Positions 53,915 to 61,760 of a stretch of 64,000 bases of DNA are shown piece after piece. Origin of the DNA: Streptomyces akebiae. Lineage in GTDB: Bacteria > Actinomycetota > Actinomycetes > Streptomycetales > Streptomycetaceae. A program made the translations under genes and the position numbers. The notes beneath the pieces are model-generated. The model was not told the DNA's origin. It made no database searches and was given only the letters and a program-made list of their open reading frames with translations. The stretch spans positions 4,588,001 through 4,652,000 of the forward strand of contig NZ_CP080647.1 of assembly GCF_019599145.1 (NCBI RefSeq). The letters are read 5' to 3'. The number at the start of each line of letters is the position of its first letter. The stretch's first letter is position 1.

Positions 53915-54277
53915 TCACTCCGGTCGCGGATCCACCGGCAGGGGATCGAACGGGTACGCCGTGTGCCCGTCCTTGGGTGAACAGGCCGCGAACGGGCCCG
54001 AGTCGGCGTCCATCAGCACCCGGAGATGGGGGTCGGCATGATGCAGCCACCACGTCGACATACCGAGCGCCGGGTCCTGCCGCAGGTGCTCCCACGCCAG
54101 CCAGAGCGCGGAGAGACGGGCACCGGCCTCGGGGTGCTCCCACCACTTGGGACACCAGGTCGCCGACGAGCCGTTGACACGACGGCGGACCATCTGGGCC
54201 AGGTAGTCGGAGACGAAGAGATAGACGTCCGCGAAGTAGAACTCCGGCTCTTCGGCGTCGGCTTCTGTACCGGTCAT
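53915..54277 (-). CDS. DUF4913 family protein
   Basis: 120 residues, recognised as DUF4913: FYFADVYLFVSDYLAQMVRRRV, CPKWWEHPEAGARLSALWLAWE, MSTWWLHHADPHLRVLMDAD and a Pro-rich end. In actinobacteria the family is commonly found in plasmid or integrative-element transfer regions, consistent with its place here. Soluble, rich in Trp; function unknown. AGGAG is seven bases before ATG 54277. Confidence 0.85.
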   Translation of the reverse strand: MTGTEADAEEPEFYFADVYLFVSDYLAQMVRRRVNGSSATWCPKWWEHPEAGARLSALWLAWEHLRQDPALGMSTWWLHHADPHLRVLMDADSGPFAACSPKDGHTAYPFDPLPVDPRPE

Positions 54278-54420
54278 GGTTCCACTCCTGCGGGTTGCTG
54301 CTCCGGCGCCCGGGGCGGCGGACGGGTCAGTGCCACGGGCCGGGGCGGAGGCCTTGGGGCCCGAGCGGGGTGGGGCCCGAGCGGCGACTGATGTGCACCA
54401 CCCGCGCGCCGACGACGCGA

Positions 54421-54969
54421 TCAGGACAGGACGATACCGAGCAGCAACAGCACCACGACGATCGCGCCCATCACGATCCGCGCCGTCGGATCCTCGCGCT
54501 CCCACAGGTCATGGACGAGGGCCCAGCCGGTCAGCCGCGCGGCGCGGCCGCCGTGGAGTCCGGCGGGCTGGTCCTGCTCGTCCTCGCCGGTCTCCCCAGC
54601 CTTCGCCGGGCGCGTCCTGGGCTCGGCCTCGGCTTCGGACTCGGGCTCGGACTCGGCGTCGAAACCGACCGGCAGGCCTTGCTGCTCCTGGGCCACCAGG
54701 ACCATCTGCTCGAGGAGTTCGGGAATCGTGTTGGGGGTGAGGGGATAGGCGAAGGTGCCGTACGGCGTCTCGACACAGAGCCGCGCCTGCCAGGGGTCGC
54801 CGGGCTCGTAGCCGTCGACCCAGGCACGGTCGGCCGGGTGGATCTGTGGCGCCGGTACGACGACGGGAGCGGTGGCGGGTGCCTGCTGGACCGGCGGGTT
54901 CTGCTGGGGAGCACCCCAGGCGCGCGGGTCGGGCTGCGGCGGCTGCGGGTGCCCGTTGTGGTCGGTCAA
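54421..54969 (-). CDS. Tail-anchored hypothetical protein of the transfer cluster
   Basis: 182 residues from TTG 54969, preceded by AAGGACG. The first 45 residues are Pro/Gln-rich. A compact middle (WVDGYEPGDPWQARLCVETP, TFAYPLTPNTIPELLEQMVL) is followed by an acidic linker, and the C-terminus is one helix (IVMGAIVVVLLLLGIVLS). It is predicted to face the cytoplasm with its C-terminus in the membrane. The N-terminus TDHNGHPQPPQPDP strikingly resembles that of the divergent TcpC-like protein (TDHNSPAGAV), suggesting a shared docking segment. Function not known. Confidence 0.62.
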   Translation of the reverse strand: MTDHNGHPQPPQPDPRAWGAPQQNPPVQQAPATAPVVVPAPQIHPADRAWVDGYEPGDPWQARLCVETPYGTFAYPLTPNTIPELLEQMVLVAQEQQGLPVGFDAESEPESEAEAEPRTRPAKAGETGEDEQDQPAGLHGGRAARLTGWALVHDLWEREDPTARIVMGAIVVVLLLLGIVLS

Positions 54970-55292
54970 CTGTCGTCCTTCGCCGGGTCCGTCGGGTCCA
55001 GGTGCGGTCGGGGACGTCGTGTGTACGGCCGACGTGCCCTGCGCATTGTGGGCCCAGGACGGGTGGGAGCGGCCAAGCGGGGTCCCGGCGTGTCCCTGAC
55101 ACTTTTCCCGACCGTTTTCCCGGACTTCCCCGGTGCGGGAATCCACTGTCTCCCGACGAGGAATTCGACGGCGGTCCGGTGACAGGTCTTTGTCACACTG
55201 CCTGCGCACCTGGCTGGGCCAGGGCCCGTCGTGCGGTGCGGTCGTGCCCGCCGAGGCGGACGGGGAACCGACTCGCTGGAGTAACCGACTCG
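54970..55292. other. Divergent promoter region of the transfer cluster
   Basis: 323 bases separate the minus-strand group from the plus-strand group. The stretch 55090-55150 is lower in GC (ACACTTTTCCCGACCGTTTT), and TTTGTCACACTG occurs at 55188-55199. Either may hold promoters. No clear palindromic operator was found. Confidence 0.45.
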
Positions 55293-56996
55293 ATGACAGA
55301 CCACAACAGCCCTGCTGGCGCGGTCGGCGGAGGCCAGCCTTCCGGCCAGCCCGGGTCCTTCGGTCCTCCCCAACAGCCCCAACAGCAGGCATGGCAGACA
55401 CAGGGGCACGGTCAGCCCTCGGCCCCGCACCAGGCTCAGCCCTCCGCCCCGCAGCCTTCCCACCCGCAGCCGCAGCAGCTGCCCTCCGACGCGGCCCGCG
55501 CCCAGGTCGCCGCCGCCTGGGTGCGCAACACGCCCCAGGCCGGGCAGGCCGCCGTACCGGCCTTGCCGCCGCGTGAGACGCGTCCCGCGAGCGAGTCGAA
55601 GAAGGAGAAGCGCGAGCGCGAGCGGGCGGCCCGCAAGGCCGCGTACGAGCAGAAGAAGGCGGCGAAGGAGCAGCGCAAGAAAGGCGGCACGGCAGCCGCC
55701 CCCGCCGCCACGTCCGCCCCGCCTGCGGCCTCGGCCTTCGCCCACGCACCCCACTCGTCCCAGGCACCCCAGGCACCCGCGGTCAGCAACCAGACCCTCA
55801 GCCTGGGAACCCGCGCCGGCACCTCGGCCGCCCCGGCACCGGCCACCGCCACCGGGCCCGCTTCGGCCCCGACCGCCGCCAAGTCCCGCCCCGCCCGCGA
55901 CTTCGACGTCCCCAAGCCCGGCGGCCGGGCCGCCGCCGGAGGGCGCCGTACGCACGTCGCGCTGCGCGCCACCCTGCTGATCACCACGTGTGTGTTCGCG
56001 CTGGGTTCGTGCGGAGTAATGGGGCTGGTGGTCGGCGCGTCGTCGGGTTCCGTCACAGCGGGTCTCGACGCCGACGACGCGGCCAAGTACCGCCTGACCG
56101 AGTTCCCGACGCAGCAGGCGGCGACCTTCGCCGAGCAGTACGCGCTGCTGTGCATGACGTACTCGCCGGAGACGGAGGCGGACCGCCGCGAGAACCTGGC
56201 CCGTTACGCCTCCTCCGGTGTCGACTCCGAGTGCGGCTGGAGCGGGGAGGGGTCCAACACCGCTCTGTCCGCCGTCTGGGACGGGACCCTCGAGGAGCTT
56301 CCCGAGTACGGCGACCGCGGCCGCTACCTCGGGATCCAGGTCCGTAGCGACGACGGCTCCCTCACCACGCTCACCGTGCCCGTGTATGTGAAGGACCTCG
56401 CGACGGGCGAAGGTCTGCGCGTCGCGGGCGACGTCGGCCAGATGCCGCTGCCCGCCCGCGCGGACGTGCCCGAGCTCAGCGACGACGAGGTCGTCGACGA
56501 CGAACTCGCGGCACAGCTCCAGGAGAAGGTGCTGCCGGGCTACTTCGAGGCGTGGGGCGCGTCGGACTCCACCGCCATGGCCCGTTTCGCCGCTCCCGGC
56601 GCCACCGAGGTGGCCACCGCCGGCCTGGCCGGCCGGCTGACGGACCCGACGGTCGACGACGTGGTCGCCCTGGTACCCAAGAGCCTCCAGGGCGCCGATT
56701 CCTACACCTACGGCAACGGCCAGGCCGTGCAGCTCCGCGTGAGTGTCACCTGGGGCGACCCCAAGGGCACGAACGTGAGCCGCGCCTACCGGATGACCGT
56801 CGTGAACACGGCGCAGGGCTGGTTCATCAAGGACATCCGCGGCGGTGTGCTCGACGCCGAGGGCGGCCGGGCCGACTCCGACGAGGAGACCGCGCCGGAG
56901 GGGAACACCGACGCGCCGTCGGCGTCCCCGTCCGGCTCCGCCTCGCCCTCCGCCACATCCAAGCCGTCCGGGGACGACAAGCCTCAGAAGCCCTGA
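55293..56996 (+). CDS. TcpC/VirB8-like conjugal transfer protein
   Basis: 567 residues. A long Pro/Gln/Ala-rich cytoplasmic part with a charged coiled segment (KKEKRERERAARKAAYEQKK, about 105-130) leads to one membrane helix (about 223-248, LLITTCVFALGSCGVMGLVV). Two NTF2-like extracellular domains follow: KYRLTEFPTQQAATFAEQYA with LTVPVYVKDLATGEGLRV, and LPGYFEAWGASDSTAMARFA with GWFIKDIRGGVL. This is the plan of TcpC, the VirB8-type core of Gram-positive transfer channels. Ser/Pro-rich end. Start ATG 55293. It heads the plus-strand operon. Confidence 0.85.
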   Translation: MTDHNSPAGAVGGGQPSGQPGSFGPPQQPQQQAWQTQGHGQPSAPHQAQPSAPQPSHPQPQQLPSDAARAQVAAAWVRNTPQAGQAAVPALPPRETRPASESKKEKRERERAARKAAYEQKKAAKEQRKKGGTAAAPAATSAPPAASAFAHAPHSSQAPQAPAVSNQTLSLGTRAGTSAAPAPATATGPASAPTAAKSRPARDFDVPKPGGRAAAGGRRTHVALRATLLITTCVFALGSCGVMGLVVGASSGSVTAGLDADDAAKYRLTEFPTQQAATFAEQYALLCMTYSPETEADRRENLARYASSGVDSECGWSGEGSNTALSAVWDGTLEELPEYGDRGRYLGIQVRSDDGSLTTLTVPVYVKDLATGEGLRVAGDVGQMPLPARADVPELSDDEVVDDELAAQLQEKVLPGYFEAWGASDSTAMARFAAPGATEVATAGLAGRLTDPTVDDVVALVPKSLQGADSYTYGNGQAVQLRVSVTWGDPKGTNVSRAYRMTVVNTAQGWFIKDIRGGVLDAEGGRADSDEETAPEGNTDAPSASPSGSASPSATSKPSGDDKPQKP

Positions 56997-57055
56997 CCGC
57001 CCCTCGCCCCCGCCCCACCCTCATACTCGCTTTTTTCCACCCGAGAGGAACCACC

Positions 57056-57337
57056 ATGTACCTGGCCGCCGAAGGCGACGGAACCGACAAGATGGAGGAG
57101 ATGTTCGGCGAGGTGCAGAGCATCCTCACCAGCGCCGGCACTCTGGTCGCCGTCATCGCCCTCCTGGTCCTCGGCATCCGCATGCTGATGTCGATGAAGC
57201 GAGGCGACGGCATGCGCGAGGCCTTCCAGGGCTTCGGCATGATCGCACTCGCCGCCCTCGTCATCGGTGGCGCCAGTGGCCTCGCCGGCCTGCTCATCTC
57301 CCTCGGCGACCAGATCGGCAACGGGAACGGCAGCTGA
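57056..57337 (+). CDS. Small two-helix protein, VirB2/TrbC-like
   Basis: 93 residues with two hydrophobic helices: ILTSAGTLVAVIALLVLGIR and MIALAALVIGGASGLAGLLI, joined by a basic loop (MSMKRGDGMREAFQGF). Size, topology and position before the PrgI- and VirB4-like genes match VirB2-type pilin/channel subunits. There is no cleavable signal of the classic long type. GAGAGGAA precedes ATG 57056. Confidence 0.72.
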   Translation: MYLAAEGDGTDKMEEMFGEVQSILTSAGTLVAVIALLVLGIRMLMSMKRGDGMREAFQGFGMIALAALVIGGASGLAGLLISLGDQIGNGNGS

Positions 57338-57378
57338 CGGCCGGTCCATAGCGCTGTCAACGGGAGGAGTTGGTCGCG

Positions 57379-57861
57379 ATGGCGCAGGACGCGCCCGAGC
57401 CACTGGTCGCCTACGACCACACCGATCTGGTCAACCGGCCGAAGCGGATCTGGAACTGGGGCAACATCCCCCTTCCGGGGCTGCTGCTGCCGGCGCTAGG
57501 CGCGGCCTTCGGCTTCGGGCTGGTGTGGCTCATCATCCTGTTCACCCTCTCCGCGTTCCTCCCCTTCCTCGGCATGTCGATGCTCACGTCGGTCCTCTAC
57601 TTCGGGCCGCCGTTCGCCGTCTACTTCGTCTGGGGCCGCCCGCTGCCCTCGGCGCTCACGCTGAGCCAGCAGCTGGTGGTGTGGACCGACTGGTGGTTCC
57701 AGCCCAAGCGGCTGCAGGGACTCTCCGCAGACCAGGAGCCGGAGGAACTGCACTGGCAGGTCATCCTCTGGAACCCGGGAGGACCGCGCTGGCAGACCCG
57801 CTACGAAGAGGCCCGCAGGGCGGCCGCCGAACGCGGTACGGCCTTCTCGGCACCCCGCTGA
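57379..57861 (+). CDS. TcpE/PrgI-like membrane protein (VirB3-like)
   Basis: 160 residues. Two closely spaced hydrophobic segments (LLLPALGAAFGFGLVWLIIL and FLGMSMLTSVLYFGPPFAVY) are followed by a cytoplasmic C-terminal half with WTDWWFQPKRLQGL and LHWQVILWNP. This is the pattern of TcpE/PrgI proteins that partner with the VirB4 ATPase. ATG 57379 is nine bases after GGGAGGAG. It is in operon with its neighbours on both sides. Confidence 0.82.
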   Translation: MAQDAPEPLVAYDHTDLVNRPKRIWNWGNIPLPGLLLPALGAAFGFGLVWLIILFTLSAFLPFLGMSMLTSVLYFGPPFAVYFVWGRPLPSALTLSQQLVVWTDWWFQPKRLQGLSADQEPEELHWQVILWNPGGPRWQTRYEEARRAAAERGTAFSAPR

Positions 57862-57924
57862 ACAGGCCGGTTCCCCCGCTGATCCACCCCCGTACCAAGC
57901 CGACTACCGCAGGATGACTCCTCC

Positions 57925-60924
57925 ATGTCCATGTTCATGTTGATCCTTCTGGGCGGGGCGGCCGCCTTCTTCGTGGTCGCCATGATCATGGCCGCCACGT
58001 CGAGCAAGAAGCCTGGCCAGGGCGGCGGAAGTCGGGCGAACTCGTCCAGCCGTTCCAGGTCGTCCTCCGGGGCGGGCGCCTCGGCACGACGCGAGGACCT
58101 CCGGCTGCCGTACCGCTACGCCGACGACATGATCTTCGTCCACGGCGACTCGGTGTGGACCGGCCTCGTCCTGCCCAACGCCATCGACGAGTACCTGAAC
58201 GCCCAGGAACTCCAGGCGATGGCCGAGGGTCCGCCGCGTGGTCTGCTCAACCTCGCCCGCGGTGACCGCAACGTCGAGTGCCACTACCGCAAGGTGTACC
58301 AGCCGATCACCGCGCTGACCTGGGCGGAGGACCTGAACGCGATTGCCTGGGACCCGACCGACAACTACAAGGCCTACAACCTGCGCAAAGCCGAGTACCA
58401 GGAGCGCATCGGTGCCAACCGGGAGCGCAACGTCCTCCTGGTGAAGCTGGGCTCGCTCAAGCGCAACAGCGGCGGTTCCGGGGTGATGTCCGAGGACGAC
58501 GAGCCGTACGACGAGCCGGGCCTGCTCCGCGGTGTACGGGGCGCCGCCGACCATGTGGCCGCGACCGCGACCGGGGTCTCCGACGAGTACCTGTCGCCCT
58601 CCGTCGTCGCGGAGTGGACACAGGTGGCGACCGAGGTCCACGAGAGCCTGGAGACCCTCCGGGGCACCCCTCTCACCCGCGAAGAACTGGTCTGGCTGAT
58701 CCGCAAACCGCTCCACGGCGACCTGCCGGTCCCGCCCGAGCCGGTGCTCGGCTCGCGCGCCTGGGGCCCCAACGCCTTCGACCTCGTCGTCGACTTCTCC
58801 GGTGAGAACCGCAAGACGCACATCGTCCTGAACCAGTACGACGAGATCACCGGCGAGCAGCAGACCAGCTACACCACCACCCTGGTCGCCGCCAACTGGC
58901 CTGCGGAGACCCGCTTCCGCCAGTCGACGGCGTGGGCCCGGTACGCCGCGCAGCACGTGGACTTCCCGGTCGAGATCGACATGCGGTTCACGCTCATCCC
59001 GTACCTGAAGTTCAAAGACCGCGCCGACAAGATCCGCGGCAACCTCGTCGACGAGATGAACGACATGGCCAACTCCGGCCGCAGCCCCGACACCAAGCTG
59101 GCTCACCAGGTCACCCGCGCCCAGGAGCTCGTCGACGACATCGAGGAGCACAAGATGCCGGGGATGGAGGCGCAGATCCGCTTCACGATCTCGGCTCCGA
59201 GCGTGAAGGAGCTGGAGCGCCGCCGCCGGGTCCTGGAGATGCAGTTCAAGCAGGACCTCAAGGTCACCCTGCTGCGCCCGACCCGCCAGCAGTGGCGTCT
59301 GCTGCAGTCCCAGCTCCCGGGCGACGCGCCGAAGCTCCCCATCGCCCCCTACCTGCGCCTGCAGGAGGTGGAGCAGCTGGGTGCCGGACTGCCCACCGCC
59401 GGAACGGAGTTGGGCGACAACCCCGAGCACCGCTCCGGAAAGCGTCTCGGCTGGGTCGGCAACCTGGTCGGCTGGGCGGGCAAGATGCCGGTCCACTACT
59501 CCCTGCACGTCGGCCCGGCCCGCAACGACGGCGGTGGCCTCGCCATCGTCGGCGCGTCCGGTGGTGGCAAGTCCTCCCTGGCCCTGCAGAAGTTCTACGA
59601 GGAGTCCGAGTCGGGCGTCCGCTGCCTGGTCATCGACCCGAAGACCGACTTCGCCCAGCTCTGCTACTACCTGGCATTCGGCTCCCAGGTGAACGACCCG
59701 GCGTTCTCCGCCGACGCGGAGGCGGGACTCCTCGGCACCCCGCAGAGCCGGTTCCAGCCGGTGAACCCGGAGTTCTGGGCGGAGACGGAGGTCGTCGACC
59801 TCCTCAAGGGCCAGGCGGGCGTGCTGGACCCGTGGGTGATCGCCCGTGACGTCCCGGCCGGCCGCCTTCTCGCGGAGTCCATGTTGCGCGGCTTCCTCGG
59901 CGACGAGGACTACCAGCGCGTACGCCTGCCCGTCATCGAGGCGATGGCCACGGTCGTCGGCCGCTACAACTCGGCCATCCGTCAGGCCGTCGAGCAGGGC
60001 CTGACGGCCCGCGACGCGGACGCGCAGGTGCCCCGCCCGACGCTGTGGCAGGTGGTCGACGAGGTCGTGACGGCGTACGAGCACGCCCTCGCGACGGGCG
60101 ACCGGGACGCCACGAAGGACCTGAAGCTCGCGCAGATGCTCCTCACCGAGCTGCGCACCCTCCCCTACGCCCGGCTCGCCTTCTCCGAGCAGCCGAAGCC
60201 GCTCTCGGCGATGCGCAAGCGCCGTACGGTCATCACCCTGCGCGGTTTCCAGTCCCCCGCGGCGTCGGACCCGCGCAGCTGGAACCCGGCGGAGCGCCTC
60301 GCGGCGACGGCCCTGATGGCGGTCGTGGAGCTGGGCAGCCAGATGCTGGACGTCGGCTACGAGAAGAACCCCGTGACGGGCGAGATCGGTCTGCGGCCGA
60401 AGGCGCTGTTCGTGGACGAGGCGTACGTCGTCACGGCCACGGAGTCGGGCCGCGACCTGATGCGCCGCGCCCTGAAGCAGGGCCGCTCGTACATGGCCGT
60501 GACCGTCCTGATCACCCAGCAGGCCATCGACCTCGTCCAGATCGAGGACTCCGAGGCCCGCAGCGGTGGTGCCAACCAGATCCACACGGTCTTCGCGTTC
60601 AAGCAGAAGTCCGCGCAGGAGGCGTCCCTGGTGGCCCCGCTGCTCGGCCGCCCGGAGGACGACCAGAAGGTCGTCAACGCCCTCCAGGAACTCCGCACCG
60701 GTGTCTGCCTTCAGCGCGACGCCGACAAGCGCGTCGGCACGGTCGCCGTCGACCTGGTCTTCAAGGAGATCCTCGCGGCCACGGACACCAACGGCACGAC
60801 CCGCCCGGCCCGCCAGGGTGTCAACCCGCCGCTGAGCGTCTGGGACTGGACGTTCCTGCAGGAGGCGGCGGAGGACCCGGCGACGACGACGCGGTCGGCC
60901 GCGCCGGAACCGTCGGTCGCGTGA
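57925..60924 (+). CDS. VirB4-like ATPase of the transfer apparatus
   Basis: 999 residues. A short N-terminal membrane segment (MFMLILLGGAAAFFVVAMIM), a 480-residue N-terminal domain as in VirB4/TraE proteins (YRYADDMIFVHGDSVWTGLV), then the ATPase core: Walker A GASGGGKSS (543-551), VIDPKTDFAQLCYYL, and Walker B ALFVDEAYVV (Asp831, Glu832) with VLITQQAIDL after it. It energises assembly of and transfer through the channel. The largest gene of the cluster, full length for the family. Confidence 0.92.
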   Translation: MSMFMLILLGGAAAFFVVAMIMAATSSKKPGQGGGSRANSSSRSRSSSGAGASARREDLRLPYRYADDMIFVHGDSVWTGLVLPNAIDEYLNAQELQAMAEGPPRGLLNLARGDRNVECHYRKVYQPITALTWAEDLNAIAWDPTDNYKAYNLRKAEYQERIGANRERNVLLVKLGSLKRNSGGSGVMSEDDEPYDEPGLLRGVRGAADHVAATATGVSDEYLSPSVVAEWTQVATEVHESLETLRGTPLTREELVWLIRKPLHGDLPVPPEPVLGSRAWGPNAFDLVVDFSGENRKTHIVLNQYDEITGEQQTSYTTTLVAANWPAETRFRQSTAWARYAAQHVDFPVEIDMRFTLIPYLKFKDRADKIRGNLVDEMNDMANSGRSPDTKLAHQVTRAQELVDDIEEHKMPGMEAQIRFTISAPSVKELERRRRVLEMQFKQDLKVTLLRPTRQQWRLLQSQLPGDAPKLPIAPYLRLQEVEQLGAGLPTAGTELGDNPEHRSGKRLGWVGNLVGWAGKMPVHYSLHVGPARNDGGGLAIVGASGGGKSSLALQKFYEESESGVRCLVIDPKTDFAQLCYYLAFGSQVNDPAFSADAEAGLLGTPQSRFQPVNPEFWAETEVVDLLKGQAGVLDPWVIARDVPAGRLLAESMLRGFLGDEDYQRVRLPVIEAMATVVGRYNSAIRQAVEQGLTARDADAQVPRPTLWQVVDEVVTAYEHALATGDRDATKDLKLAQMLLTELRTLPYARLAFSEQPKPLSAMRKRRTVITLRGFQSPAASDPRSWNPAERLAATALMAVVELGSQMLDVGYEKNPVTGEIGLRPKALFVDEAYVVTATESGRDLMRRALKQGRSYMAVTVLITQQAIDLVQIEDSEARSGGANQIHTVFAFKQKSAQEASLVAPLLGRPEDDQKVVNALQELRTGVCLQRDADKRVGTVAVDLVFKEILAATDTNGTTRPARQGVNPPLSVWDWTFLQEAAEDPATTTRSAAPEPSVA

Positions 60925-60962
60925 CCCGCCCCGAACCACCGTCCGCCGAGGAGACCGTGCCT

Positions 60963-61175
60963 ATGTTGTCGACCAGAACCTCCACCCTGGCCGCCACGTC
61001 GGTTGCCCTGCGCGCCACCGGTTCGCGGGGAGCAGACGACCCGAGCACTGGGACGGTGAAGGACGCTCAGGGCCACCACCCGAGCTTCCGACCTCCCGAG
61101 AGCCATCGCTCGCAGACTTCACTGGCGAGCGGCCGAGTGCCGACGACCCATCTCTTCGACCCATTGGACCGGTAG
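60963..61175 (+). CDS. Possible small protein between VirB4-like and lipoprotein genes
   Basis: 70 codons from ATG 60963 with CGAGGAG twelve bases upstream: MLSTRTSTLAATSVALRATG at the start, no Cys, polar remainder ending TTHLFDPLDR. It could be a degenerate exported protein, since the start faintly resembles a signal sequence. Codon third-position bias is weaker than in neighbours. Low confidence; it may be non-coding leader for the lipoprotein gene. Confidence 0.3.
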   Translation: MLSTRTSTLAATSVALRATGSRGADDPSTGTVKDAQGHHPSFRPPESHRSQTSLASGRVPTTHLFDPLDR

Positions 61176-61183
61176 GCAGACTG

Positions 61184-61702
61184 ATGCGAATCAAGCGAGC
61201 ACTCACGGCAGGCACGGCCGCCCTCACCGCGCTGGTCTTCCTCACCGGATGCGGCGGCGAAGACGACCCCCTGGCGGACCTCGGACTCCCCTCCGCCTCG
61301 GACATGGCCTCCCTTGCCTCCCTTATCAACGAGCATGCAGCCTGTCAAGACCTGGAGGACGACCCTGCGGACTGGGACTACATGCGGGACGAAGCCAGGG
61401 ATCCGGCGTGGGGCATCAAGGAACGTGCCCACTGCTTCGACGAGAACGGCGACGACATCACGCTGTTCCTCCTCAATGACATGCAAAAGTTCCAGGATCA
61501 GAGCGCAAAAGCCGAAAAGCAGTGGGTGATCGGTCAGGACTTCGCCGTAGCCCCGGTGAGTGACGAGACGGGCCAGGCACTGGCCCCCAGCAAGATGATG
61601 TTTCTGAGCTGCCAGCCGGGCTTCACCACTCCCAGCGGCTACAAGAAGATCGACGGACTCGCCGACGGATGCGTCATGAGCAACTACATCCCGCTTGTCT
61701 GA
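61184..61702 (+). CDS. Small lipoprotein
   Basis: 172 residues. Signal peptide with lipobox FLTGC (Cys about 23), then SASDMASLASLINEHAACQD, DYMRDEARDPAWGIKERAHC and VMSNYIPLV. Four to five cysteines remain after the lipidated one and probably form disulfides. Anchored to the outer face of the membrane, in line with the VirB4- and VirB6-like genes, so likely part of the extracellular channel. Its GC content is lower than that of the VirB4-like gene. Confidence 0.8.
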   Translation: MRIKRALTAGTAALTALVFLTGCGGEDDPLADLGLPSASDMASLASLINEHAACQDLEDDPADWDYMRDEARDPAWGIKERAHCFDENGDDITLFLLNDMQKFQDQSAKAEKQWVIGQDFAVAPVSDETGQALAPSKMMFLSCQPGFTTPSGYKKIDGLADGCVMSNYIPLV

Positions 61703-61760
61703 CGGCCACAGAACCCACCGCTTTCGCCGTTGACCTCATCCGTCTCCGATAGGACTTTCG

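Noticed and set aside
57904..60939. 1,011-codon minus-strand open frame opposite the VirB4-like gene
   Set aside because: Antisense shadow: rich in Leu, Val, Arg and Gly without domains, while the plus strand encodes Walker A and B in order.
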